This document shows positions 1-9,948 of a stretch of DNA of 64,000 nt, piece after piece (the stretch's first letter is position 1; each line of letters opens with the position of its first letter). The notes beneath the pieces were generated by a model. That model saw only the letters and a program-made list of their open reading frames with translations, did not search any database and was not told the origin of the DNA. Made by a program: the position numbers and the translations under genes. The stretch is from Mesorhizobium sp. CU3. GTDB lineage: Bacteria; Pseudomonadota; Alphaproteobacteria; Rhizobiales; Rhizobiaceae. The DNA is taken from positions 62,001-126,000 of the forward strand of contig NZ_VFWX01000017.1 of NCBI RefSeq assembly GCF_006442965.1, given 5' to 3'.

Positions 1-1134
<1,134 letters not shown>

Positions 1135-1282
1135 TGCGAGGCCTTTCGGGTTTTGCGGCAGACCCTAAAGGGCCGGGCCGAAAACGAAAAGCCGCGATCG
1201 TTGGACCAGGCACTACATGTCTCCCAAAAGCGTATGACGGTTTTGGGAAGGCGGCATGCATCGAAAGCAAAAGTCGGAAGGC

Positions 1283-1325
1283 AAAAAAAGACCGCCGTGG
1301 TGGAGGGGGAACCACGGCGGTCTTT
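1283..1325 (-). terminator. Rho-independent terminator of the small RNA
   Basis: A perfect 15-bp stem (1287-1301 with 1311-1325) closes a 9-nt loop. On the minus strand it is followed by a run of seven T (1283-1289 read in reverse). No protein gene ends here, since both neighbours are transcribed away from the site, so it must terminate a non-coding transcript. Confidence 0.85.
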
Positions 1326-1430
1326 ACTCGAAACGTTGCGGCAGCCCGGAGAGGGGGGATAGGCTGCCGCAGTTGCCCGGAATAGGCGGGGGACGGGCCT
1401 TGGTCCGGACTTCGGCGAAAACTGCCGATG
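1283..1430 (-). ncRNA. Small trans-acting RNA next to polA, candidate αr7/EcpR1-type sRNA
   Basis: This intergenic unit is read leftward, has its own promoter and ends in a strong terminator. It begins near 1430 and is about 150 nt long. A middle stem (1338-1346 with 1362-1370, 9 perfect pairs) has a loop rich in C (CCCCCCUCUCC). The final stem (1287-1301 with 1311-1325, 15 perfect pairs) has loop UCCCCCUCC and is followed by a run of U. C-rich loops that can pair with Shine-Dalgarno sequences are typical of rhizobial trans-acting sRNAs. From memory, the αr7 (Smr7C)/EcpR1 RNAs of Hyphomicrobiales sit beside polA, have this size and end in such hairpins. The RNA call rests on sequence; the family name is inference. 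Confidence 0.72.
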
Positions 1431-1435
1431 ACGTG

Positions 1436-1465
1436 TATTTGGGTCTTTGAACGTGGCGATTCAAG
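1436..1465 (-). promoter_or_regulatory. Predicted sigma-70 promoter of the small RNA
   Basis: On the minus strand a CTTGAA -35 element (1460-1465) and a CAAATA -10 element (1436-1441) are separated by 18 nt. This would start transcription around 1428-1430, immediately before the first base-paired part of the RNA. The -35 fits the CTTGAC-like consensus of rhizobial housekeeping promoters; the -10 is weaker. Confidence 0.5.
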
Positions 1466-1606
1466 GGCACGAGAATTACACTTTTGTAACATGGCCGTGA
1501 GTGCCCGAAACCGCGCCGGCAGCTTCTGTCAGGGGATTGCCGGAGTGAGCCGTTTGTTCAGCCTTTGGCATGGACCGCGAAGCTTGGCCGCGCTATCCCT
1601 GCCGGC

Positions 1607-4561
1607 ATGAAAAAAGGCGATCATCTCTTCCTTGTCGACGGCTCCGGCTACATTTTCCGCGCCTATCACGCGCTGCCGCCGCTCAACCGCAAATCCGACG
1701 GCCTGCCGACCAACGCCGTGCTCGGCTTCTGCAACATGGTGTGGAAGCTGATGCAGGATGCCCGCAACACCAATGTAGGCGTGGTGCCGACACATTTCGC
1801 CGTCATCTTCGATTATTCGTCGAAGACCTTCCGCAGCGATCTCTATCCCGAATACAAGGCCAACCGCTCGGCGCCGCCGGAGGACCTGATCCCGCAATTC
1901 GGCCTGATCCGCCAGGCGACGGTCGCCTTCAACCTGCCCTGCATCGAGATGGAAGGGTTCGAGGCCGACGACATCATCGCGACCTACGCCCGGCTCGCCA
2001 GCGAGGCGGGCGCCGACACCACCATCATCTCCTCCGACAAGGACCTGATGCAATTGGTCGGCCCGACGGTCGGTATGTACGACCCGATGAAGGACCGCCA
2101 GATCGGCATCCCCGAAGTGATCGAAAAATGGGGCGTGCCGCCGGAAAAGATGATCGACCTGCAGGCGCTGACCGGCGACTCGGTAGACAATGTGCCGGGC
2201 GTTCCCGGCATCGGCCCGAAGACGGCGGCGCAACTCCTCGAACAGTTCGGCGACCTCGATGGATTGCTGGCGCGCGCCTCCGAGATCAAGCAGGACAAGC
2301 GCCGCGAAACCATCATCGCCAATGCCGACAAGGCGCGCATTTCGCGCGAGTTGGTGACGCTGAAGAACGACGTGCCTATGCAGGAAGGCCTGGACGATCT
2401 GGTGTTGCATGACCCGGACGGCCCGAAGCTGATCGGCTTCCTCAAGACCATGGAATTCACCACGCTGACGCGGCGCGTCGCCGAGGCGACCGCGACCGAA
2501 ATCGGCGATGTGCAGGCTTCCGCCGTTACCGTCGAGCGCGCAGATACCGCGCATGGCCCCGATGTCGGCGCCGGTGCGCCGCCGAGGCCGGCAGCCCCCT
2601 CGTCGAACGGCGCCGCCAAGCCGGCCGTCAAGGGCGAAGACGCGCCGCCCCAGGGCGACACCCCATCGCTGCTTTCGGCGCTGCGGATGGAAAGGGCCTC
2701 ATCGGGCAAGATCGACTTTTCCGCCTATGCCGCGATCCGCGACACGGCCACGCTGAAATCCTGGATCGCCGAGGCAAGGGAAGCCGGCATCCTGGCCTTC
2801 GACGCCGAGACCACCTCGTCCGATCCGATGCAGGCCGATCTGATAGGCATATCCATCGCGATCGCGCCGGGTCGCGCCGCCTATGTGCCGCTCACCCATA
2901 AGAGCGGCAATGGCGACCTGCTTGGCGGCGGCCAGGTGGAAAACCAGGTGCCTGTTCGCGACGCACTGGCGCTGCTGAAGCCGCTGCTCGAGGACAAATC
3001 CGTCCTGAAAATCGTCCAGGACATGAAATACGACATCGTCGTCATGAGCCGGCACAACGTCGAGGTCGGCCCGTTCGACGACACCATGCTGATCTCCTAT
3101 GTGCTCGACGCCGGCACGGTCGGCCATCACGACCTGGCCGGGCTGTCGGAAAAATGGCTCGGCCACACGCCGGCCTCGAAGAAGGAACTTGCCGGATCGG
3201 GCAAGAGCGCCGTCGGCTTCGACCAGGTCGATATCGAACGGGCAACGATCTATGCCGCCGAGCAGGCCGATCTGACGCTGAGGGTCTGGCAGGTGCTGAA
3301 GCCGAGGCTCGCCGCCAAGGGACTGGTATCGGTCTATGAGCGGCTGGAGCGGCCGCTGGTGCCGGTGCTCGCCCGCATGGAACAGCGCGGTATTTCGGTC
3401 GATCGCCAGATCCTGTCCAGGCTTTCGGGCGAGCTGGCGCAGGGCGCCGCCCGCGTCGAGGAAGAGATCTACGGCATCGTCGGCGAGCGCATAAACATCG
3501 GCTCGCCGAAGCAGCTCGGCGACATCTTGTTCGGCAGGATGGGCCTGCCGGGCGGCTCCAAGACCAAGACCGGCCAATGGTCGACTTCGGCGCAGCTTCT
3601 GGAAGATCTCGCCGCAGAAGGCCACGAACTGCCGCGCAAGATCGTCGACTGGCGCCAGCTGACCAAGCTGAAATCGACCTATACCGACGCGTTGCCGGGC
3701 TTCATCAATCCCGGCACCAATCGCGTCCACACTTCCTATGCGCTTGCCGCGACGACCACGGGCCGCCTGTCATCCTCCGATCCAAATCTGCAGAACATCC
3801 CGGTGCGGACCGCCGAAGGCCGCAGGATCAGGACCGCCTTCATCGCCGAGAAGGGCCACAAGCTGGTCTCGGCCGACTACAGCCAGATCGAGCTGCGCGT
3901 GCTCGCCCATGTCGCCGAGATCCCGCAGCTGAAGCAGGCCTTCGCCGACGGCGCCGACATCCACGCCATCACCGCCTCGGAAATGTTCAACGTGCCGGTG
4001 GAGGGCATGCCGTCGGAAGTGCGGCGGCGGGCCAAGGCGATCAATTTCGGCATCATCTACGGCATCTCGGCCTTCGGCCTCGCCAACCAGCTGTCGATCC
4101 CGCGCGACGAGGCCAGCGCCTACATCAAGCGCTATTTCGAGCGCTTCCCGGGCATCCGCGACTATATCGAGGAGACCAAGGCCTATGCGCGCGAGAACGG
4201 CTTCGTCGAAACCATCTTCGGCCGCCGCATCCACTATCCGGAGATAAGGTCGTCCAACCCCTCGATCCGCGCCTTCAACGAGCGCGCCTCGATCAATGCG
4301 AGGCTCCAGGGCACCGCCGCCGACATCATCCGCCGCGCCATGGTGCATATGGAAGAGGCGCTGGAGAAGGCGAAGCTCTCGGCCCGCATGCTGTTGCAGG
4401 TGCATGACGAGCTGATCTTCGAGACGGTGGACGCGGAAGTCGAAGCGACGATTCCCGTCGTGCGCAAGGTGATGGAAAACGCACCGATGCCGGCCATTTC
4501 GATGTCGGTGCCGCTGCATGTCGATGCCCGCGCAGCGAACAACTGGGACGAGGCGCATTGA
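1607..4561 (+). CDS. polA: DNA polymerase I
   Basis: This is the repair and Okazaki-fragment polymerase, 984 residues. The N-terminal part (about 1-290) is the 5'-3' nuclease (SGYIFRAYHALPP, EADDIIATYA, GDSVDNVPGVPGIGPKTA). An Ala/Pro-rich linker follows at about 315-370. The 3'-5' proofreading domain (about 375-570) keeps its acidic residues in FDAETTS, MKYD and YAAEQADLTL, so proofreading looks intact. The polymerase domain has motif A (DYSQIELRVLAH), motif B (RRAKAINFGIIYG) and motif C (VHDELIFE). The ATG at 1607 gives the usual MKKGDHLFLVDGSGYIFRAY start; an in-frame ATG at 1565 would add 14 atypical residues. The gene lies next to the sRNA, as in other rhizobia. Confidence 0.98.
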   Translation: MKKGDHLFLVDGSGYIFRAYHALPPLNRKSDGLPTNAVLGFCNMVWKLMQDARNTNVGVVPTHFAVIFDYSSKTFRSDLYPEYKANRSAPPEDLIPQFGLIRQATVAFNLPCIEMEGFEADDIIATYARLASEAGADTTIISSDKDLMQLVGPTVGMYDPMKDRQIGIPEVIEKWGVPPEKMIDLQALTGDSVDNVPGVPGIGPKTAAQLLEQFGDLDGLLARASEIKQDKRRETIIANADKARISRELVTLKNDVPMQEGLDDLVLHDPDGPKLIGFLKTMEFTTLTRRVAEATATEIGDVQASAVTVERADTAHGPDVGAGAPPRPAAPSSNGAAKPAVKGEDAPPQGDTPSLLSALRMERASSGKIDFSAYAAIRDTATLKSWIAEAREAGILAFDAETTSSDPMQADLIGISIAIAPGRAAYVPLTHKSGNGDLLGGGQVENQVPVRDALALLKPLLEDKSVLKIVQDMKYDIVVMSRHNVEVGPFDDTMLISYVLDAGTVGHHDLAGLSEKWLGHTPASKKELAGSGKSAVGFDQVDIERATIYAAEQADLTLRVWQVLKPRLAAKGLVSVYERLERPLVPVLARMEQRGISVDRQILSRLSGELAQGAARVEEEIYGIVGERINIGSPKQLGDILFGRMGLPGGSKTKTGQWSTSAQLLEDLAAEGHELPRKIVDWRQLTKLKSTYTDALPGFINPGTNRVHTSYALAATTTGRLSSSDPNLQNIPVRTAEGRRIRTAFIAEKGHKLVSADYSQIELRVLAHVAEIPQLKQAFADGADIHAITASEMFNVPVEGMPSEVRRRAKAINFGIIYGISAFGLANQLSIPRDEASAYIKRYFERFPGIRDYIEETKAYARENGFVETIFGRRIHYPEIRSSNPSIRAFNERASINARLQGTAADIIRRAMVHMEEALEKAKLSARMLLQVHDELIFETVDAEVEATIPVVRKVMENAPMPAISMSVPLHVDARAANNWDEAH

Positions 4562-4562
4562 T

Positions 4563-5192
4563 GTGAGCGACATGCTGCCGCTCTCGACGGCTGCGTTGCT
4601 GTCCTTCGCGCTCGCGGCCCTGCTGATCGAGCTGACACCGGGACCGAACATGACCTATCTGGCGCTGGTCTCCGCCAACGATGGCCGTCGTGCCGGCTTC
4701 GCTACGGTCGCCGGCATCGCGCTGGGTCTCGCCATCATCGGTGGCATCGCCGCCTTCGGCGTCGCCGAATTGATCCAGGCGTCGCCGCTGCTCTACGAGG
4801 GCCTTCGCTGGGCGGGTACGCTGTTCCTTCTCTACCTGGCCTGGGAAGGCTGGACGGCCGGAACGGATGTGGTTTCGACCAACAAGATGCCGGGTGGCAA
4901 GTACTTCGCCCGTGGACTGGTCACCAACCTGCTCAACCCGAAGGCGGCGATCTTCTACATCGCCGTGCTTCCGACATTCATCGAAGCCGATCGGCCGGCC
5001 CTCGCCCAAACCGTGCTGCTCACCACGGTCTACGTGGCCATCGCGACCGCAATCCATGCGCTGATCGTCCTGCTGGCGGGAACGCTGGAACCATTCCTCA
5101 ATGATCCGCGCCGCGAACGCATCGCCCGCAGGGTGCTGTCCGCAATGCTGGCGCTGGTAGCGATATGGTTTGCTTGGTCGACTGCGCGTTAG
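4563..5192 (+). CDS. LysE/RhtB family amino-acid exporter
   Basis: This is a 209-residue inner-membrane protein with about six hydrophobic segments. It carries the family's N-terminal signature ELTPGPNMTYLAL followed by a Gly-rich second helix. LysE/RhtB proteins export amino acids such as lysine, homoserine or threonine; the substrate here cannot be read from the sequence. The GTG at 4563 lies two bases after the first base of the polA stop codon and gives VSDMLPLSTAALL. An ATG at 4572 is the alternative. Tight coupling to polA suggests co-transcription. Its stop overlaps the convergent zur-like gene by a few bases. Confidence 0.9.
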   Translation: MSDMLPLSTAALLSFALAALLIELTPGPNMTYLALVSANDGRRAGFATVAGIALGLAIIGGIAAFGVAELIQASPLLYEGLRWAGTLFLLYLAWEGWTAGTDVVSTNKMPGGKYFARGLVTNLLNPKAAIFYIAVLPTFIEADRPALAQTVLLTTVYVAIATAIHALIVLLAGTLEPFLNDPRRERIARRVLSAMLALVAIWFAWSTAR

Positions 5193-5593
5193 GCGGCTTC
5201 CGCCCGGCACTTCGCGCACGTCCCGCGAAACTCGATCACCGCCTTCTTCGCCGCAAACCCGGTCGAGCGCACCCATTCGTCCAGGCGGTGGTCGACATCA
5301 TGGTCGGACATCTCGGTCACCTGGCCGCAATTGTCGCAGATGGCGAAGGCGGTCATCGAATGGCTGTGGTCGTGCGGTTCGGCGCAGGCGACGAAGGAGT
5401 TGAGGCTTTCCAGCCGGTGCACGAAGCCCGACTTCACCAGCGTGTCCAAAGCGCGATAGACCTGCAGCGGCGCGCGAAAACCGCGCTCGCGCAGCTGGTC
5501 GAGCAGCGTATAGGCGCTGAGCGGCCCGCTGGACGCCTCGAGCTTCTCGAGCACGCATAGCTGGTTCTTGGTCAGCGTATCCCTTGCCGTCAT
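5189..5593 (-). CDS. zur: Fur-family transcriptional regulator, Zur-like
   Basis: This 134-residue metal-responsive repressor has a Fur winged helix (KNQLCVLEKLEASSGPLSAYTLLDQL, with recognition region RAPLQVYRALDTL). The dimerisation half contains the HDHSHSM cluster and two CxxC pairs (CDNC, CAKC) that make the structural zinc site. The short spacing and the lack of an iron-type HHDHxxC motif favour zinc (Zur) over iron (Fur). Zur proteins shut off high-affinity zinc uptake when zinc is plentiful. No znuABC genes or clear Zur box lie in this window, so any targets are elsewhere. The 142 bases upstream hold only a small inverted repeat (5615-5634). Confidence 0.85.
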   Translation of the reverse strand: MTARDTLTKNQLCVLEKLEASSGPLSAYTLLDQLRERGFRAPLQVYRALDTLVKSGFVHRLESLNSFVACAEPHDHSHSMTAFAICDNCGQVTEMSDHDVDHRLDEWVRSTGFAAKKAVIEFRGTCAKCRAEAA

Positions 5594-5735
5594 CTTGCCG
5601 GTCCACTCATGGCGCCGTCCGCAAGCGCGGACGGTCTCTTCCCCCTGAGATAGCGACGAACGAAGGTTTTTGCCACTGTTTCCGCGCCGCTCGTTGCTGG
5701 GCCACGAGCGTCGGAGGTGCTTCGCCGACCAATCG

Positions 5736-6782
5736 CTACTTGCGCGGCGGCCCTTTGCGTTCGGCCGACGCCGCCCACAGGTTGATATCGGCCTCGCGTG
5801 CGTAAGTGTCGATCTCGGCGAGCTCGGCGTCGCTGAACTCCAGCGCCTTGAGCGCGCCGACGCAATCCTCGACCTGCTCCGGCCGGCTAGCGCCGATCAG
5901 CGCCGTCGTCACCCGGCCCTTGCGCAGCACCCAGGCCAGCGCCATCTGCGCCAGCGTCTGGCCGCGCTTCTTGGCGATTTCGTTCAGCGCCTTGATGTTG
6001 GCGATCGACTTGTCGTTGATGAAGGCGGGCCTGAGCGATTTGCCCTGGGCAGCCCGGCTGCCGTCCGGAATGCCGCCGAGATATTTGTCGGTCAGCATGC
6101 CTTGCGCCAGCGGCGAGAACACGATCGAGCCAATGCCCAGCCCCTCCAGCGTGTCGAGCAGCCCGTCCTCCTCGACCCAGCGGTTCAGCATCGAATAGCT
6201 CGGCTGGTGGATCAGGCAGGGCGTGCCGAGCCGTTTCAATATGTCGGCGGCCTCACGCGTGCGCTGCGAATTGTAGGACGAGATGCCGGCATAGAGCGCC
6301 TTGCCGGAGCGCACCGCGTGATCCAGCGCGCCCATCGTCTCTTCCAGCGGTGTCTCCGGATCGAAGCGGTGCGAATAGAAGATATCGACATAGTCGAGCC
6401 CCATGCGCTTCAGGCTCTGGTCGAGGCTGGCCAGCACATATTTGCGGCTGCCCCACTCACCATAAGGCCCGGCCCACATCTCGTAGCCGGCCTTGGTCGA
6501 GATGATCATCTCGTCGCGATAGGGAGCGAAATCGGTGCGCATGATCTCGCCAAAGGCGATTTCGGCGGAGCCGGGCGGCGGGCCGTAATTGTTAGCGAGG
6601 TCGAAATGCGTGATGCCGAGGTCGAAGGCCCGGCGCACGATCGCTTGCTTTGTCTTGTGCGGCGTGTCGTTGCCGAAATTGTGCCACAGGCCGAGCGAGA
6701 TCGCCGGCAGCTTCAGGCCGGAGCGCCCGCAGCGATTGTAGACCATTGTCTCGTAGCGGCTTTCAGCGGCGATGTAGGGCAT
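5736..6782 (-). CDS. Aldo/keto reductase, YghZ/MgrA (L-glyceraldehyde 3-phosphate reductase) type
   Basis: This is a 348-residue NADPH-dependent (beta/alpha)8 reductase. It shows the AKR tetrad region (DLANNYGPPPGSAE with Asp and Tyr, ISTKAGYEMW with Lys, FYSHRFDPETP with His) and the C-terminal cofactor loop (ALIGASRPEQVEDCV). The N-terminal residues RYETMVYNRCGRSGLKLPAISLG closely follow E. coli YghZ, which reduces L-glyceraldehyde 3-phosphate and methylglyoxal. It is the last gene of the leftward sugar cluster, after a 134-base gap, so it may be on the same transcript or have its own promoter. Detoxifying a reactive aldehyde from sugar breakdown is a sensible role but inferred. Confidence 0.9.
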   Translation of the reverse strand: MPYIAAESRYETMVYNRCGRSGLKLPAISLGLWHNFGNDTPHKTKQAIVRRAFDLGITHFDLANNYGPPPGSAEIAFGEIMRTDFAPYRDEMIISTKAGYEMWAGPYGEWGSRKYVLASLDQSLKRMGLDYVDIFYSHRFDPETPLEETMGALDHAVRSGKALYAGISSYNSQRTREAADILKRLGTPCLIHQPSYSMLNRWVEEDGLLDTLEGLGIGSIVFSPLAQGMLTDKYLGGIPDGSRAAQGKSLRPAFINDKSIANIKALNEIAKKRGQTLAQMALAWVLRKGRVTTALIGASRPEQVEDCVGALKALEFSDAELAEIDTYAREADINLWAASAERKGPPRK

Positions 6783-6841
6783 GGCGGATCCTCGGATCGG
6801 GGCGGCGTTGGGATCGCCGCAAGGGGAAATTGAATCGATGC

Positions 6842-6888
6842 TTGCCCCTCTCCTTACCCCCTCCCCGGCGAAACGGGGAGAGGCCGAT
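6842..6888. repeat. Short GC-rich palindromic intergenic repeat (partial)
   Basis: A CCCCTCTCC segment and a GGGGAGAGG segment around 6844-6886 form an imperfect hairpin in the gap between the oxidoreductase and the aldo/keto reductase. The same word family (CTCCCC...GGGGAGAGG) recurs in the intergenic element at 42272-42378. It probably belongs to a dispersed rhizobial palindromic repeat. Any role as an mRNA-end hairpin is inference. Confidence 0.4.
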
Positions 6889-6916
6889 TTGAAAAATTAT
6901 CGATAATCGCCAGCGC

Positions 6917-8065
6917 CTACTTCTTCTTGGCGAGCAGCGCCTTGGCGTCCTTGACGCCGAGCGCCGCCGGCCGCTCGCAGGTCGTCTGCATGGCGACGAC
7001 CTTGCCGCTCTCGCCGGCGCGCAGGATGCCGGTCATGACGTCGACGGCATGCAGCGCCAGCTCCATGGAGCAGCGATGCGGCCGCCCTTCGCCGATCGCG
7101 ATCGCCATGTCGGCAAGGCCGGCTGTGCGATAATTGGCCAGCATGCCCTGGCTGTGCATCTGGTTGGGCACGGCGAACGGATGCTCCCATTTCGGCAGCT
7201 TCTTGACTGGCTTATCCGCTGCGGTGAAGCGAACCTCGCCGCCGAAGAAGTTCGGGTCCGGCACGAAGACGGTGCCGGCCTCGCCATAAAGCTCCATCGG
7301 CGCGTGGCCGTGGGCCCAGACGTCCCAGGAGGTGTTGAGCGTCACCACCGCGCCATTCTCGAACTCCAGCAGTGCATGAATCGTGGTCGGCGTGTTGACC
7401 GGGATTTTTTCCCCCGCACGCGGTTTCGACGATATGGTGCGCTCCTTGGCCGGCGTCGCGGTAAACGCCGTCACCTGCTTCACCGGCCCGATCAACTGGA
7501 TCAGGTTGGTGACGTAATACGGCCCTATGTCGAGCACCGGACCGGCGCCCGGCTGGAAGAAGAAGTCGGGATTGGGGTGCCAGTGCTCCATGCCGTGGCC
7601 CATCACGTGGCAGGTGCCGCTGGTGATCTTGCCGAGCTTGCCGCCATCGATCAGCGCGCGCGCCAATTGATGCGCGCCGCCGAGGAAAGTATCCGGCGCC
7701 GAACCGATGCGCAGGCCCTTCTTCTCGGCCCGCTTCTTGAGGTCGAGCCCTTCCTTGACCGACAGCACGAAGGGCTTTTCCGAATAGACATGCTTGCCGG
7801 CGTCGAGCACCTGCTTCGACACCTCGTAGTGCACCGCCGGGATCGTCAGGTTGACGATGATGTCGATCTCGTCGTCCTTGAGCAGGTCGTTGACCGTTTC
7901 GGCGCGGAGCTTGAACTCCTTGGCGCGCTCTTTCGCGGCCTCCATGTTGATGTCGGCGCAAGCGCGCATCTCGATGCCGCGGAACAGCGGCGCGAGCGAG
8001 AAATACGCCTTCGAGATGTTGCCGCAGCCGATGACGCCGACGCCAAGTTTCTTTGCCATTTCCAT
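6917..8065 (-). CDS. Gfo/Idh/MocA family NAD(P)-dependent oxidoreductase
   Basis: This 382-residue sugar or sugar-derivative dehydrogenase has an N-terminal Rossmann fold (GVGVIGCGNISKAYF), the family's EKP motif (SEKPFVLSVKEG) near residue 95, and a C-terminal alpha/beta domain with the active-site segment DIGPYYVTNLIQLIGPV. No secretion signal is visible. Its start overlaps the stop of the upstream epimerase gene by one base, so the pair is translationally coupled. Proteins of this pair commonly act together on the sugar imported by the adjacent ABC transporter. The exact substrate cannot be assigned. Confidence 0.92.
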   Translation of the reverse strand: MEMAKKLGVGVIGCGNISKAYFSLAPLFRGIEMRACADINMEAAKERAKEFKLRAETVNDLLKDDEIDIIVNLTIPAVHYEVSKQVLDAGKHVYSEKPFVLSVKEGLDLKKRAEKKGLRIGSAPDTFLGGAHQLARALIDGGKLGKITSGTCHVMGHGMEHWHPNPDFFFQPGAGPVLDIGPYYVTNLIQLIGPVKQVTAFTATPAKERTISSKPRAGEKIPVNTPTTIHALLEFENGAVVTLNTSWDVWAHGHAPMELYGEAGTVFVPDPNFFGGEVRFTAADKPVKKLPKWEHPFAVPNQMHSQGMLANYRTAGLADMAIAIGEGRPHRCSMELALHAVDVMTGILRAGESGKVVAMQTTCERPAALGVKDAKALLAKKK

Positions 8066-8817
8066 TACTCCTGCCAGCTCTTGGCCGTCGCGATCGAACG
8101 GCTTGCATAGCGCTCGATGTCGTTGGGGTTGTCCTGTTCCATGACGAAATACTTCGCTGCGCTCTTGGCGCGCAATGTCTTGAACAGACCGGCCCAGTCG
8201 ATCGTGCCGTGGCCGACATCCGACCAGCCGTCCTCGTCCAGCCCCTCGCCCGGCTTCGCCATGTCCTTGACGTGAACGGCGACGATGCGTTTGGCGTGCT
8301 TTTCGATCCAGGGCAGCGGATCGGCGCCGCCACGGATCACCCAGGCGACGTCCATCTCCCAGCCGATGTCGGGCGCGGCCGACAGGATGTGGTCCTGCGG
8401 CAGCGAGCCGTCGGCGAGCGGCTTGAACTCGAAATCATGGTTGTGCCAGGCAAAGCCGTAGCCGGCCTTCTTCGCCGTCTCGCCGACCTTGGCCAGGCGT
8501 TCGCCGAAGCCGCGCCAGCCGCCAGCGTCCGACGGGCGCTGATCGGGCATCAGATACGGGCAGATCAAGAGCGTGACGCCGAGCGCATCGGCGATTTTGC
8601 GCACGCCGTCGAAGTCGTTCTCCAGCGCGTCGATCGAGAAGTGCCCGGTCGGCATGGCAAGCCCGTTCTTGTCGAGCTCGGCGCGAAAAGCCTTCGGATC
8701 GTCATAGACGCCGCCAAAGCCTTCGACCTGTTTATATCCGAGTTGGCCGAGCATTTTTACCACGCCGTCCCATGGCTGGAAATTGCGGGCGCTGTAGAGT
8801 TGGAATGACCAGTTCAT
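8065..8817 (-). CDS. Sugar phosphate isomerase/epimerase (xylose isomerase-like TIM barrel)
   Basis: This 250-residue AP_endonuc_2/xylose-isomerase-like barrel starts MNWSFQLYSARNFQPWDGVV. Candidate metal ligands lie in FAWHNHDFEF, DIGWEMDVAWVIRGG, IVAVHVKDM and YFVMEQDNP, the usual Glu/Asp/His set for a divalent cation. Family members isomerise or epimerise keto sugars or dehydrate inosose-type compounds. It lies between the transporter ATPase gene (30 bases upstream) and the oxidoreductase gene (1-base overlap), which places it in the same catabolic operon. Confidence 0.88.
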   Translation of the reverse strand: MNWSFQLYSARNFQPWDGVVKMLGQLGYKQVEGFGGVYDDPKAFRAELDKNGLAMPTGHFSIDALENDFDGVRKIADALGVTLLICPYLMPDQRPSDAGGWRGFGERLAKVGETAKKAGYGFAWHNHDFEFKPLADGSLPQDHILSAAPDIGWEMDVAWVIRGGADPLPWIEKHAKRIVAVHVKDMAKPGEGLDEDGWSDVGHGTIDWAGLFKTLRAKSAAKYFVMEQDNPNDIERYASRSIATAKSWQE

Positions 8818-8847
8818 CTGTCCTGTCCGTTTTGTTGGTCTGGGAGG

Positions 8848-9948
8848 TTAAAGGCGATTGCCGGTCTCGGCATCGAAGAGCGAGGCGCGCATCGGATCGA
8901 AGCCGACGGTCACCGCCTCGTCATTCCTGGGCGCGCGTTCCGAGGCGACGCGGACGCTGAATTTCTGTCCGGCCAGCCGCAGCCAGACAAGCGTGTCGGA
9001 GCCCATCGGCTCGACCACCTCGACCTTGCCGGCCACCGAGAACGGCCAGCCGCTGCCGCTGTTCAGGCTGACATGCTCCGGCCGGATGCCGAAGACGGCC
9101 GGCCCGGGCTGCGGCTGCCGGTCGAAATCATAGGTGCCGAGCGGAACTGTCAGACCTTCGGCGCTGAAGCGCCAGCCGCCATCGCCGTTCTCCAGCCGGC
9201 CGTCGACGAAATTCATCGCCGGCGAGCCGAGGAAGCCGGCGACGAAGCGGTTGACCGGGCGGTTGTAGATCGTCTGCGGCGCGTCGAGCTGCTGGATGAC
9301 GCCGCCTTTCATCACCGCGATGCGGTCGGCCAGCGTCATCGCCTCGATCTGATCGTGGGTGACGTAGATCATCGTGTTCTGCAGCTTGCGATGCAGAAGC
9401 TTGATCTCGACGCGCAGTTCGGCGCGCAGTTTGGCGTCGAGGTTCGACAGCGGCTCGTCGAACAGGAAGACGTCGACGTCGCGCACCAACGCCCGGCCGA
9501 TCGCCACGCGCTGGCGCTGGCCGCCGGAGAGCGCCGAGGGCTTGCGCTGCAGCAGCGGCTCGATCTGCAGGATTTCGGCGGCGCGGGCGATGCGCTTGGC
9601 GATCTCGTCTTTCGCCACGCCGGCGACGCGCAGCCCGAAGGACAGGTTCTTCTCCACCGTCATCTGCGGATAGAGCGCGTAGGACTGGAACACCATGCCG
9701 ATGCCGCGGTCCTTCGGCTCCTCCCAGGTGACGTTCCTGCCCTTGATGAAGATGCGGCCGTCCGAAATGTCGAGCAGGCCGGCGATGCAGTTGAGCAAGG
9801 TCGACTTGCCGCAGCCGGACGGCCCCAGAAGCACGACGAATTCGCCCTCGGCGACGTCGAGATTGAGCGTCTTCAGCACCGACAACATGCCGAAATTGAG
9901 CGACAGATCTTGGATTGAGACGCTGGTGCCGTTTGCCGCCATATCCAT
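8848..9948 (-). CDS. Carbohydrate ABC transporter ATP-binding protein (MalK/UgpC type)
   Basis: This 366-residue ATPase powers the two permeases encoded just upstream. It has Walker A (GPSGCGKST), the signature LSGGQRQRVAIGRALV, Walker B (VFLFDEPLSNLDA), the H-loop THDQIEAM and a C-terminal MalK-type OB/TOBE region (FGIRPEHVSLN). The chosen ATG at 9948 shares one base with the permease stop (TGATG). A second ATG two codons later is possible. A much longer open frame continues upstream, but that part is the permease gene in another frame. It is transcribed with the binding-protein and permease genes. Confidence 0.95.
   Translation of the reverse strand: MDMAANGTSVSIQDLSLNFGMLSVLKTLNLDVAEGEFVVLLGPSGCGKSTLLNCIAGLLDISDGRIFIKGRNVTWEEPKDRGIGMVFQSYALYPQMTVEKNLSFGLRVAGVAKDEIAKRIARAAEILQIEPLLQRKPSALSGGQRQRVAIGRALVRDVDVFLFDEPLSNLDAKLRAELRVEIKLLHRKLQNTMIYVTHDQIEAMTLADRIAVMKGGVIQQLDAPQTIYNRPVNRFVAGFLGSPAMNFVDGRLENGDGGWRFSAEGLTVPLGTYDFDRQPQPGPAVFGIRPEHVSLNSGSGWPFSVAGKVEVVEPMGSDTLVWLRLAGQKFSVRVASERAPRNDEAVTVGFDPMRASLFDAETGNRL

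Noticed and set aside
5615..5634. CCGTCCGC-AAGC-GCGGACGG hairpin upstream of the zur-like gene as a terminator
   Set aside because: The stem is short and no T-run follows on either strand; it may be chance or part of a repeat.
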